DNA of 32,598 nt from NCBI GenBank assembly GCA_946186495.1, contig CAMHNQ010000003.1, forward strand, positions 1 to 32,598. Direction: 5' to 3'. Positions 24,933 through 31,791 of the stretch are shown here, piece after piece. The stretch is from an uncultured Bacteroidales bacterium. Its GTDB lineage: Bacteria; Bacteroidota; Bacteroidia; Bacteroidales; WCHB1-69. Under the pieces are notes generated by a model. It saw only the letters and a program-made list of their open reading frames with translations. It did no database searches and was not told the DNA's origin. Position 1 is the first letter of the stretch. Each line of letters begins with the position of its first letter. The position numbers and the translations under genes were made by a program.

Positions 24933-25916
24933 TTATTCGTTTTTGAGGACTTGCAATAAAGTTGTGCCCACCACACCAAGAGTCACGGGGTCGATGTTAT
25001 GGATGTTGTCGTTCACGGTGTGCCAGACAGGGTCGAAGCCAGTGCCGGAAGCCGCATCGTAGTGAATGATGTCAATCATCTTGAACGAGGCGTATTTGTT
25101 GACATAGTAGTGGTCGTCGGTGATGATGCCGCCAGGCTTGTTCTGGAAATATTGGCCGTGGCCGAGCTCATAGGCAGTAGCCCATACCTTGCGCACCACA
25201 TCTTGGGCATCCCGGAGGGAGAACTGTTCTTGCATGAACTGCGCGTTCGGACTGCCTACCATATCAAGCAGGATGCCGTATTTCGCCGTATACCCTTCTA
25301 TATGGGGATTTTTCGCCCAGTGCTGGGCACCGAGGCCCCACCAGTCGCCGGGAACGTTCTCGCTCTCCCGCGGACCGTAGTCCTCCGCATCGAAGAAGAC
25401 GATGTCAACGCCCACATCCGGTTGGTTCTCATGCAGTTGCCGGGCCACTTCAAGAAGCACGCCCACGCCGCTGGCTCCGTCGTTGGCACCGTCAATGGCC
25501 TGGTCGCGGTTGGCGGGATTGGGGTCGTGGTCGGCGAAAGGGCGTGAATCCCAATGCGCAGCCAGCACGATGCGCTTGGATTTCTCCGGCCCAAAGCTAC
25601 CGACGAGGTTGGCACAGGGCCACGATTTGCCGTCGTAAGTTTTGGCCGTAAACGACTGGTTATAAACGGTGTCGCAATATTGTCGGAGCTTACCAAGCAA
25701 CCAGACACGGCAGTTCTCATGCGCCTCCGAGCCGAGTACGCGCGGGCCGAAGTCGGTCTGTGCCTTCACGTAGGCGTAGGCGGAGTCGTTGCTGAAGGCC
25801 GGCAGCGTAACACTGGCCTGCGGAGTCTCTTTGGGGGCTTTCTTGGCACGGTCGCACGCCGGAAACATGACCGCCGCCACTATCATCAGTATTAAAATCG
25901 ACTTAATTTTCAACAT
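24933..25916 (-). CDS. M28-family glutaminyl-cyclase-like lipoprotein
   Basis: 327 residues from the ATG at 25916. An in-frame ATG 75 bases upstream is rejected because it lies inside the tRNA terminator and before the promoter. Residues 1-21 are a lipoprotein signal with Cys21 (MFPAC), so it is periplasmic or outer-membrane attached. The zinc-site motifs of M28/glutaminyl-peptide cyclotransferase are AAHWDSRPFADHDP (119-132), DGANDGASG (142-150), DAEDYG (176-181), LLDMVG (216-221), ITDDHYYVN (265-273) and DPVWHTVND (295-303). In Bacteroidota such enzymes cyclise the N-terminal Gln left by signal peptidase on exported proteins. Many proteins in this window have Gln right after their signal peptide. 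An aminopeptidase role is the alternative. Confidence 0.88.
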   Translation of the reverse strand: MLKIKSILILMIVAAVMFPACDRAKKAPKETPQASVTLPAFSNDSAYAYVKAQTDFGPRVLGSEAHENCRVWLLGKLRQYCDTVYNQSFTAKTYDGKSWPCANLVGSFGPEKSKRIVLAAHWDSRPFADHDPNPANRDQAIDGANDGASGVGVLLEVARQLHENQPDVGVDIVFFDAEDYGPRESENVPGDWWGLGAQHWAKNPHIEGYTAKYGILLDMVGSPNAQFMQEQFSLRDAQDVVRKVWATAYELGHGQYFQNKPGGIITDDHYYVNKYASFKMIDIIHYDAASGTGFDPVWHTVNDNIHNIDPVTLGVVGTTLLQVLKNE

Positions 25917-25962
25917 GTTACAATAGACTATTACGTTTTTCCTATGTTTAAAAAATGACGGG

Positions 25963-25992
25963 CGAAGATACAAAAAAAGATGGCTGCGCAAA
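25963..25992 (-). promoter_or_regulatory. Promoter TTTG-N18-TATCTTCG nested in the tRNA terminator
   Basis: On the minus strand TTTG (25992-25989) is the loop of the tRNA terminator hairpin, and TATCTTCG (25970-25963) follows its T run. The -7 motif has C in place of one T. The M28 gene starts 47 bases further on. Confidence 0.55.
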
Positions 25993-26006
25993 CAGTCATC
26001 TTTTTT
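25972..26006 (-). terminator. Rho-independent terminator of the CAU tRNA
   Basis: Read leftward, AAAAAAGATG, inner stem CTG/CAG with a six-base loop, then CATCTTTTTTT. It begins one base after the tRNA. Confidence 0.88.
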
Positions 26007-26007
26007 G

Positions 26008-26081
26008 TGGCGGGATCGAGAGTTGAACTCGAGACCTCCGGGTTATGAATCCGACGCTCTAACCAACTGAGCTACCCCGCC
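26008..26081 (-). tRNA. tRNA with CAU anticodon (Met or Ile2)
   Basis: Minus strand: acceptor stem GGCGGGG pairs with TCCCGCC (G-U at the seventh pair), discriminator A. The D arm is GCTCAGTTGGTTAGAGC, the anticodon loop TTCATAA gives CAU, and the T arm is TCGAG-TTCAACT-CTCGA. The anticodon stem TCGGA/CCCGG has an A-C mismatch at 31-39 and a T-G pair at 27-43. The 3' CCA is not encoded. Together with 4161-4234, one is probably elongator Met and the other lysidine-modified Ile; I cannot assign them with certainty. Confidence 0.9.
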
Positions 26082-26094
26082 TTTTTTGAGGCTG

Positions 26095-26102
26095 CAAAAA
26101 TA
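26095..26102 (-). promoter_or_regulatory. -7 promoter motif TATTTTTG for the minus-strand tRNA
   Basis: The reverse complement of CAAAAATA, 13 bases before the tRNA 5' end. Confidence 0.65.
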
Positions 26103-26195
26103 CACTTTTTTTTTATTCCGCGACAGGTGGTGAAGATTTTTCTTCAATCATCTGAAAACAAAATGGTTACGACGCATATTTTTGGTTTTTATCCC

Positions 26196-26223
26196 GTAGA
26201 GACGCGATTAATCGCGTCTCTAC
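26196..26223. repeat. Perfect 28-bp palindrome (GTAGAGACGCGATT and its complement)
   Basis: Both 14-base halves match exactly. The central 16 bases recur at 4081-4096. No T run follows, so it is not a typical terminator. Its ends (GTAG/CTAC) are the same as in the second 28-bp palindrome at 26276. Confidence 0.85.
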
Positions 26224-26275
26224 AACGGATATAACGGACGTTTCGGAATATATGACGCGCGATTTGCGATGGTAT

Positions 26276-26303
26276 GTAGGGGCGAATAATTATTCGCCCC
26301 TAC
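26276..26303. repeat. Perfect 28-bp palindrome (GTAGGGGCGAATAA and its complement)
   Basis: A second exact palindrome of the same length and with the same GTAG/CTAC ends, 52 bases after the first. The inner sequence differs. Likely the same element class as 26196-26223. Confidence 0.85.
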
Positions 26304-26372
26304 GGAGGGCAATCGAAACCAATTGTTGTAAAAACCATAAACATCTATCTATAGATCACGTGCATGAATACC

Positions 26373-26449
26373 GGCAGGCCGTTAGGTCTGCCTGGCTCGG
26401 CAGGAGACGACGCTTCCAGCGTCGCAAATCGCACGCCGTCAGGTGTGCG
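26373..26449. repeat. Cluster of three hairpins, two with GTYA loops
   Basis: GGCAGGCC-GTTA-GGTCTGCC at 26373-26392, CGACGCT-TCC-AGCGTCG at 26408-26424 and CGCACGCC-GTCA-GGTGTGCG at 26430-26449. The first and third have the same design: an 8-bp stem with one G-U pair at the same position, GCC before the loop and GGT after it. They end 12 bases short of the next gene's stop codon and lack T runs. Apart from these and the two 28-bp palindromes, 26103-26461 holds nothing I recognise. Confidence 0.75.
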
Positions 26450-26461
26450 GGGAAAAAATCT

Positions 26462-27160
26462 CTAATAATACCCTTTCCCGTGACAAAGCTGACATGTTAC
26501 ATGATAATGTGAGCACGAGACCGTTCTATTGCATTCGTTACAATATTTCGTGTCCAACCCAAAACACACGCCATCATCGCGATCTTCTCTACCTGACCCA
26601 TGGCAGCGGGCACAAGTCCTCGTGGCCGTGGTGGTCGTGGCAGGTTGAGAAGTAGATGACGAACTGGATGAAGTGGTAGTCGTTTGCGGATAGGTTGTGA
26701 CAGGATAAGTAGTTGCGGGTACTGGAGGAATGAAAGGTTGGGAACTTGGTGTGGTCGTTGGTGCGGGCTTTCGGATTAAAGAGCAGGTGGTTACCCCTGC
26801 CGGTGGCGTGGCGCGTTTATAGACATACACATTTCCGTCCATCGTTTTGATGTTGAAACTACTGTAATCGCTTTTGAATAGCAACATCGTGTTTTCCCCA
26901 TAGTAAGTGGGTCCAAGGTAGATAAGGTAACCATTCTCAGTGCGATTGTACTTGATTTTTCCGTGATTGACGGAAAAACCATCCTTGTCCGATTCGTAAC
27001 AGCCATCTTTGATAATGGTAATGAACTGACCACCTGACACATTCTCGCTAATCACCCCGTTTACCTTTTTCTTAGTTAATTTATAATAATAGGTGGTCTG
27101 CGCAATAGAAGTAAAACAAAACAACAGCAACGTGCTAAATAAGAGTATGTTCTTTTTCAT
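26462..27160 (-). CDS. Secreted protein with Ser/Thr/Pro linker and DnaJ-type zinc-finger tail
   Basis: 232 residues. Signal peptide 1-20 (FCFTSIAQ). Residues ~22-115 form a beta-rich domain (TYYYKLTKKKVNGV; GGQFITIIKDGCYESDKDGFSV; YLGPTYYGENTMLL) of a type I have seen in Bacteroidota secreted proteins, with no known role. Residues ~130-185 are a low-complexity Ser/Thr/Pro linker. The tail carries two CxxCxGxG units (CARCHGSG and CQLCHGKG) plus further Cys and His, like the zinc-binding domain of DnaJ; finding this on an exported protein is unusual. It starts 3 bases after the 203-residue gene ends, so they form an operon. Confidence 0.75.
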   Translation of the reverse strand: MKKNILLFSTLLLFCFTSIAQTTYYYKLTKKKVNGVISENVSGGQFITIIKDGCYESDKDGFSVNHGKIKYNRTENGYLIYLGPTYYGENTMLLFKSDYSSFNIKTMDGNVYVYKRATPPAGVTTCSLIRKPAPTTTPSSQPFIPPVPATTYPVTTYPQTTTTSSSSSSTSQPATTTTATRTCARCHGSGREDRDDGVCFGLDTKYCNECNRTVSCSHYHVTCQLCHGKGYY

Positions 27161-27163
27161 AGT

Positions 27164-27775
27164 TTAGTCGAGGAAATCGAGGTTGGGCTTCAGGGAATTA
27201 GGATCTATCCGTTTAAAATAATGACGTTCATTATGTTTGTCACTCCATAGTATTAATTCTGATTTGTCCAAACTAAAAGAAAAAAAATTGAATTTAGAAT
27301 CACCCCACTCTTCTCCACGGCTGGTATGATATGTTGCTTTATATGTGAATTTTGCACTTGTTGAAAAAGGTTGGTAATATTTATGGGCACCTGGAATTAC
27401 ATGGTAGTTCCACTGAGAATTAGGATTCAAAGGCTTTTCTTCAGATACTTTTCGGTTTACATAACAATAATATCTTTGTTTTAGAAGATTTAATAGAGCG
27501 TTTGGATCTTCAGCTAATTGCGCACTGAGTATATTTTTTTCATCTGCATGGAAAAGAAGCTCAACTAATCTACCATCATGGAAATAGACGCATCTAATTA
27601 GTCCTTTCCAAAGACCATTAGGCTCCTTAGTTACGACACCATCTGTTCCCACAGTTTTTTCATACAGATAAAAATAAACTTCATCACTATTGCTGAATTG
27701 TGCGCTTGTTTTGTTTGTGAATCCTGCCAAGACAACGAAAAGCAGGACAACCGTTTGAATGTAAAAGTTTTTCAT
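27164..27775 (-). CDS. Secreted protein of unknown function
   Basis: 203 residues. Signal peptide ~1-25 (LLFVVLAGFTNKTSAQ). The mature part (VYFYLYEKTVGTDGVVTKE; VYFHDGRLVELLF; FSLDKSELILWSDKHNERHYFKRID) looks like a distant, longer relative of the beta domain in the next gene: both open with a Y-x-Y strand, a basic or charged turn and a G-V motif. That similarity is by eye and weak. It is AT-richer than most of the window. No clear -7 motif is seen in the upstream 70 bases. The function is not recognised. Confidence 0.7.
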   Translation of the reverse strand: MKNFYIQTVVLLFVVLAGFTNKTSAQFSNSDEVYFYLYEKTVGTDGVVTKEPNGLWKGLIRCVYFHDGRLVELLFHADEKNILSAQLAEDPNALLNLLKQRYYCYVNRKVSEEKPLNPNSQWNYHVIPGAHKYYQPFSTSAKFTYKATYHTSRGEEWGDSKFNFFSFSLDKSELILWSDKHNERHYFKRIDPNSLKPNLDFLD

Positions 27776-27846
27776 ACTATTAAGGTTTTAAAATGATGAT
27801 AATCAATACAATATCCATTTCCCCTCCAATGAGCATGAAAACATCA

Positions 27847-28080
27847 TTATTCAAACCAGCACATAAAGAAAGGCATGAATCCTTTCGTTTTGCCGCTTAT
27901 TTCTACCGCTAGTGTCTGGAATACCATGAAACAAAATAAGGGTCGAAAGAAATCCACGCCTAAACGTGAACTTTTCGGCATCTTATTCCCTGTTTCAAGC
28001 AAGTTTTCCAGACTTTGCGATAGGAGAACAAGAGCGTCAAGCTCAATATGTCTAATAAAATTCCGCCAACCTTCCGGCAC
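27847..28080 (-). CDS. Possible small protein or gene relic (low confidence)
   Basis: A 77-codon frame with a GTG start at 28080, 23 bases after a minus-strand TACTTTTG motif. The product begins VPEGWRNFIRHIELDALVLL and ends FMPFFMCWFE, with no recognisable domain. The plus strand is also open through most of the same stretch, so coding is uncertain. It may be the remains of a larger gene. The rest of 27776-28161 holds nothing I recognise. Confidence 0.25.
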   Translation of the reverse strand: MPEGWRNFIRHIELDALVLLSQSLENLLETGNKMPKSSRLGVDFFRPLFCFMVFQTLAVEISGKTKGFMPFFMCWFE

Positions 28081-28102
28081 TATGACTTTTGGATTGACGG
28101 TG

Positions 28103-28110
28103 CAAAAGTA
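28103..28110 (-). promoter_or_regulatory. -7-like motif TACTTTTG (minus strand)
   Basis: The reverse complement of CAAAAGTA, divergent from the TATTTTTG at 28162. It would drive a leftward transcript over 27847-28096. Confidence 0.4.
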
Positions 28111-28161
28111 AGTTTTTTTTTCGTTCGGACATCTTTTTTCCGAGAGATTGAAATAAATGTG

Positions 28162-28169
28162 TATTTTTG
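28162..28169 (+). promoter_or_regulatory. -7 promoter motif TATTTTTG
   Basis: Lies 22 bases before the ATG at 28192 of the nucleotidyltransferase-fold gene. No -33 TTG at the standard distance is seen. Confidence 0.65.
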
Positions 28170-28191
28170 CGAAATGATTTAAAGGAAAAAA

Positions 28192-28542
28192 ATGAACGTC
28201 ACCGCTAATAATCAAACGGCTGTTGCTCAAGAGGAGATGCTAAACACTCTCAAACAGAACATAATCGCCTTGTTGCCATCAGGTGCGAGTGTGTTACTGT
28301 TCGGTTCCAGGGCTCGGGGTACACATCGTCCTGACTCCGATTGGGATTTGTTAGTTCTTTTGGACCGTGACGGTCATTCTACTTGGGAAGATTACGACAA
28401 CATCGGCTATCCTTTGAACATGCTTTTCTGGAATCTTGGGCAAGATGTGAATACCATCATCCAGACAAAAGACGAATGGAATCAGAAACATTTTACTCCT
28501 TTTTATAAAAATGTCATGGAAGACGCAATTGTACTGGTATGA
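28192..28542 (+). CDS. MNT-type nucleotidyltransferase-fold protein
   Basis: 116 residues. The pol-beta-superfamily signature is present: LFGSRARGTHRPDSDWDLLVLL (36-57), that is G-S-x(10)-D-x-D with D50 and D52 as metal ligands. Minimal nucleotidyltransferases usually pair with a HEPN protein in toxin-antitoxin modules, where the MNT part can AMPylate the HEPN toxin. No HEPN-like frame (R-x4-6-H) is present on either side, so this copy seems to be solitary. It has its own promoter. Whether it is active is unknown. Confidence 0.85.
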   Translation: MNVTANNQTAVAQEEMLNTLKQNIIALLPSGASVLLFGSRARGTHRPDSDWDLLVLLDRDGHSTWEDYDNIGYPLNMLFWNLGQDVNTIIQTKDEWNQKHFTPFYKNVMEDAIVLV

Positions 28543-28575
28543 GTTTGAACGAATATAATAACAATAAATAAAGAT

Positions 28576-28821
28576 ATGGCATTCACGTTTTTTAACAACA
28601 GAGAACCCCGGAAGTTCAACTACAAGCCCCGCTATTATGATCCGAAGAAAGAGGAATCGACTGGCGACGCGCGGAAGGATTTCGCCCGCAATCTCCACGA
28701 CGAATGGCAGAGCCATCGCAACCACACCAGCGGCGAGCGCAAGAACCACAACTCGCTGACCATCATCTTCATGATCTTTTTCGTCATAGTGCTCGCCCTC
28801 GTCCTCTGGAAGTTCTTCTAA
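28576..28821 (+). CDS. Small tail-anchored-like membrane protein upstream of mutL
   Basis: 81 residues. A polar, charged N-terminal part (FNYKPRYYDPKKEESTGDARKDF) is followed by one hydrophobic segment at the C-terminus (~62-80, IIFMIFFVIVLALVLW). A protein of this shape is found just before mutL in many Bacteroidota genomes; no function is known to me. It ends 20 bases before mutL, so they are probably co-transcribed. Confidence 0.8.
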   Translation: MAFTFFNNREPRKFNYKPRYYDPKKEESTGDARKDFARNLHDEWQSHRNHTSGERKNHNSLTIIFMIFFVIVLALVLWKFF

Positions 28822-28841
28822 TCCCTAAACTTACCAAACCT

Positions 28842-30710
28842 ATGGAAGACATCATCAGACTGCTGCCCGACGCGGTGGCGAACCAGATTGCGGCCGGGGA
28901 GGTGGTGCAGCGGCCCGCCTCCGTGGTCAAGGAGCTGTTGGAGAACGCCCTCGACGCGGGCGCGACGCAGATCCAGCTCATCGTCAAGGATGCCGGCCGG
29001 ACGCTGGTGCAGGTGGTGGACAACGGCAAGGGCATGTCGTTCAACGACGCGCGGCTCTGCTTCGAGCGGCACGCCACCTCCAAGCTGCGCAAGGCCGACG
29101 ACCTGTTCCGCATCTCCACGAAGGGTTTCCGCGGCGAGGCCCTGGCCTCCATCGCGGCCATCGCCCACGTGGAGCTCAAGACCAAGCCCGCCGCCGACGA
29201 AATGGGGACTCTCGTGTGCATCGAAGGCGCCGAAATCAAGGAACATGCGCCCGTGACGGCCTCCGACGGCACCTCCATCGCCGTCAAGAACCTCTTCTTC
29301 AACGTGCCCGCACGGCGCAACTTCCTCAAATCCGACAAGGTGGAACTCACCCACGTGGAGGAGGAACTCTACCGTGTCGCCCTCATCCACCACGACATCA
29401 CCTTCCAGTACTACAACAACGGGCAACTTGTCCTGATGCTGCCCGCCTCCAACATGCGCCAGCGCATCGTCAACATCTTCGGGCAGCACTTCAACGACAA
29501 GCTCTTCCCCGTGGAGCTCGACCACGAACTGATGCGCATCACCGGCTTCATCGCCAAGCCCGAGAAAGCCAAAAAGCAGAAAAGCGAGCAGTACATGTTC
29601 ATCAACCGCCGTTTTGTGCGCCACAGCCTGCTCAACTTCGCCGTGGAAAAAGCCTACGCCGACCTCATCCCGCAGGGGATGCACCCCGCCTATTTCATCT
29701 CCATCGAGATGGACCCCGCCATGATCGACGTCAATGTCAGCCCCACCAAGGTGGAAGTGAAAATCCAGGACGAACGGCTGGTCTTCGGCTTCCTCAACTC
29801 CACAGTCAAGAAAGCCCTCGGCACCATGTCGCTCACCCCAATGATTGACTTCGACGACTCTTTCCCCGACATCATCAAAGAACGACCCGAAAACCAGGAA
29901 ATTACAGTCCCGACCATCGGCGCCAATCCCAACTACAACCCTTTCGACAAGGTGCCGGAAAAAAGGCACGGGTCTCCGTTCCAGCAGTTCGGCGGCGGAG
30001 GTTTCCGTCACGAAACACCCTCCTCCAACGACTGGGAGAACTTCCTCAAGGAGTTGAACGTGGAAAAAGTGGACTATCCGAAAGAGGAACAGCAAGCGGT
30101 TGATTTTCATCATAATACGACAGAAAACAATCTCGATTTGCCCGAAAACATCCCTTTTTTCGTGTTCCAAGGTCGGTATCTCTTCTTCGAACTGAACGGC
30201 CAGGTGATGGTGGCGGATTTGCCCAACGTGCAGGAGCGCATCCTCTACGAAACTTATGTCAATGCTTTGAAAAACACCCCGATACATCCTCAGCAGAGCC
30301 TGTTCCCGCAGACGGTGACACTCACTGCAGCACAATCCGATTTAGCATTATCGCTGAAGGAGGACTTCCTGCGCCTCGGCTATGACCTCGAAAAAATCGA
30401 CAACACCCACTTGGCCGTCAACGCCACGCCCAACGACGAAGAGGATGAAGGTGACGTACAGGCGCTCATTGAAAACGTTCTTAGCGCCTACCAGACCAAC
30501 CAGGTTATCCACAAAGGTGACAAAATCGCCGGCATCGCGCAAAGCCTGGCCCGGCAAAAACGCTCAAAACAGCGGATTCCGACCACTCAGGAAGAAATCA
30601 AAACACTGATACGCAGACTATTCGAAAGCGATATGCCCACATTGACCCCTTCAGGGAAGAGCACGCTACATATCTTCGGTGCAGAGGAGCTACGACACTA
30701 TTTTGAATGA
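28842..30710 (+). CDS. mutL: DNA mismatch repair protein MutL
   Basis: 622 residues from the ATG at 28842. A longer in-frame start at 28704 lies inside the upstream gene and adds a low-complexity Arg/His stretch, so it is rejected. The GHKL ATPase domain is intact: NQIAAGEVVQRPASVVKEL with E31 and N35, DNGKGM (60-65), RHATSKL (76-82) and GFRGEAL (95-101). The transducer domain has FINRRFVRH and VDVNVSPTK-like IDVNVSPTKVEV. After a Pro/Glu-rich linker comes the C-terminal dimerisation domain. Its endonuclease motif DQHA(x)2E(x)4E reads D459-LPN-VQ-E465-RILY-E470, so Q, H and A are replaced, and the distal Cys-Pro-x-Gly motif reads TPSG. It probably acts as a matchmaker for MutS; nicking activity is doubtful. 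Confidence 0.95.
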   Translation: MEDIIRLLPDAVANQIAAGEVVQRPASVVKELLENALDAGATQIQLIVKDAGRTLVQVVDNGKGMSFNDARLCFERHATSKLRKADDLFRISTKGFRGEALASIAAIAHVELKTKPAADEMGTLVCIEGAEIKEHAPVTASDGTSIAVKNLFFNVPARRNFLKSDKVELTHVEEELYRVALIHHDITFQYYNNGQLVLMLPASNMRQRIVNIFGQHFNDKLFPVELDHELMRITGFIAKPEKAKKQKSEQYMFINRRFVRHSLLNFAVEKAYADLIPQGMHPAYFISIEMDPAMIDVNVSPTKVEVKIQDERLVFGFLNSTVKKALGTMSLTPMIDFDDSFPDIIKERPENQEITVPTIGANPNYNPFDKVPEKRHGSPFQQFGGGGFRHETPSSNDWENFLKELNVEKVDYPKEEQQAVDFHHNTTENNLDLPENIPFFVFQGRYLFFELNGQVMVADLPNVQERILYETYVNALKNTPIHPQQSLFPQTVTLTAAQSDLALSLKEDFLRLGYDLEKIDNTHLAVNATPNDEEDEGDVQALIENVLSAYQTNQVIHKGDKIAGIAQSLARQKRSKQRIPTTQEEIKTLIRRLFESDMPTLTPSGKSTLHIFGAEELRHYFE

Positions 30711-30769
30711 AAAAGCCTCCCTTAAACAGTACTGAGAGGCAAACGCTTGGCAGAGCAGATTATTAAGAT

Positions 30770-31540
30770 ATGCATTGTATTGACATAAACAGATTGACAT
30801 TCCGATACGACAAACGTATCATACTGAACGAGTTGTCATTACAATTCCCGCAAGGAGGCTTCTGTTCCATATTGGGACCGAACGGTTCGGGCAAGACTAC
30901 GCTGCTGAAGTGTATGGCTGGGTTGCTGAAGCCCGACAGTGGCACAGTGGCCCTCAACGGGAAGCCCCTGTCGGGGTACAAGATGATGGAGTTGGCGCGA
31001 GAGATCGCATACGTACCACAGTATCAAGAAGTTGTATTCGACATTGACGTTTTCGACTATGTGATGTTGGGGCGGAATCCTTATCAAACCCCATGGGAGA
31101 TGGAACGTCCAGAGGACAAGGAGATTGCGGAGGAAATGCTCATCAAATGTAACGTACACCACCATCGTGAAAAGCGCATACAGGAACTGAGCGGCGGTGA
31201 GCGTCAACGGGTGATGATTGCGCGCGCGATGGCGCAGCAAGCTGGTGTCATGTTGTTAGACGAACCTCTGTCAAATTTGGATGTCACCCACAAATTCGAG
31301 ATCATGGACATTTTGCGGCAGCTGAACGAGGAACGCGGCACCACTATCCTAATCATCCTCCACGACCTGCCCATCGCGAAGGCATATTCCAAGCAGGCGC
31401 TGTTGCTCAAAGAGGGGGAAATGCTGCATTTTGGCGAAAAAAACGAGGTCTTGACAGAGGGACTCATCCGAAAATGCTTCGATTTGTCAGACCAGCACAC
31501 CGTATCAGGCGAGGGCTTTATCACCAAGAAACTCTACTGA
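30770..31540 (+). CDS. ABC transporter ATP-binding protein, FecE/BtuD type
   Basis: 256 residues. Walker A GPNGSGKTT (36-44), Q-loop VPQ (82-84), signature LSGGERQR (140-147), Walker B VMLLDEP (160-166), D-loop SNLD and H-loop H198 are all present, so it should hydrolyse ATP. The spacing and the motif VFDYVMLGRNPY match ATPases of iron-siderophore, haem and cobalamin importers. No permease or binding-protein gene is adjacent; the downstream gene is a tRNA. It must therefore work with a permease encoded elsewhere, and the substrate is uncertain. It starts 59 bases after mutL; no clear promoter. Confidence 0.88.
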   Translation: MHCIDINRLTFRYDKRIILNELSLQFPQGGFCSILGPNGSGKTTLLKCMAGLLKPDSGTVALNGKPLSGYKMMELAREIAYVPQYQEVVFDIDVFDYVMLGRNPYQTPWEMERPEDKEIAEEMLIKCNVHHHREKRIQELSGGERQRVMIARAMAQQAGVMLLDEPLSNLDVTHKFEIMDILRQLNEERGTTILIILHDLPIAKAYSKQALLLKEGEMLHFGEKNEVLTEGLIRKCFDLSDQHTVSGEGFITKKLY

Positions 31541-31609
31541 AAGTATGCGACGTGCACCTACATTGAAAAAAGAATTTTTAAAGCCTGAGTTTCATATCAA
31601 AAAAAATTG

Positions 31610-31617
31610 TATTTTTG
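31610..31617 (+). promoter_or_regulatory. -7 promoter motif TATTTTTG for tRNA-Ser
   Basis: Lies 13 bases before the tRNA 5' end at 31631. Confidence 0.65.
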
Positions 31618-31630
31618 CCGCCCAATTTTC

Positions 31631-31715
31631 GGAGAGATGGCAGAGTGGTCGATTGCGGCGGTCTTGAAAACCGCTGAGGGTAACACCTCCGGGGGTTCGA
31701 ATCCCTCTCTCTCCG
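31631..31715 (+). tRNA. tRNA-Ser (anticodon UGA)
   Basis: Acceptor GGAGAGA (31631-31637) pairs with TCTCTCC (31708-31714), discriminator G at 31715, as expected for serine. The anticodon arm GCGGT-CTTGAAA-ACCGC gives UGA, which reads UCA-type serine codons. A long variable arm (TGAGGGTAACACCTCC) marks it as class II. The 3' CCA is not encoded. Confidence 0.96.
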
Positions 31716-31737
31716 CGGAAGTCCGAAACCAAATCAG

Positions 31738-31773
31738 AATCAGCAAATTACAAGCGTAGTTTGCTGATTTTTG
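31738..31773 (+). terminator. Rho-independent terminator of tRNA-Ser
   Basis: AATCAGCAAA and TTTGCTGATT form a 10-bp stem around a 12-base loop, followed by TTTG. It starts 22 bases after the tRNA. Confidence 0.85.
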
Positions 31774-31791
31774 CGTTAAATTCGGGACAGA

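Noticed and set aside
28704-28841. Longer N-terminus for MutL
   Set aside because: It lies inside the upstream membrane-protein gene and adds an Arg/His-rich stretch not seen in MutL; the ATG at 28842 gives the normal N-terminus.
28818-30335. 505-codon frame antisense to mutL
   Set aside because: The sense strand is unmistakably MutL; the antisense product is low-complexity Val/His/Glu.
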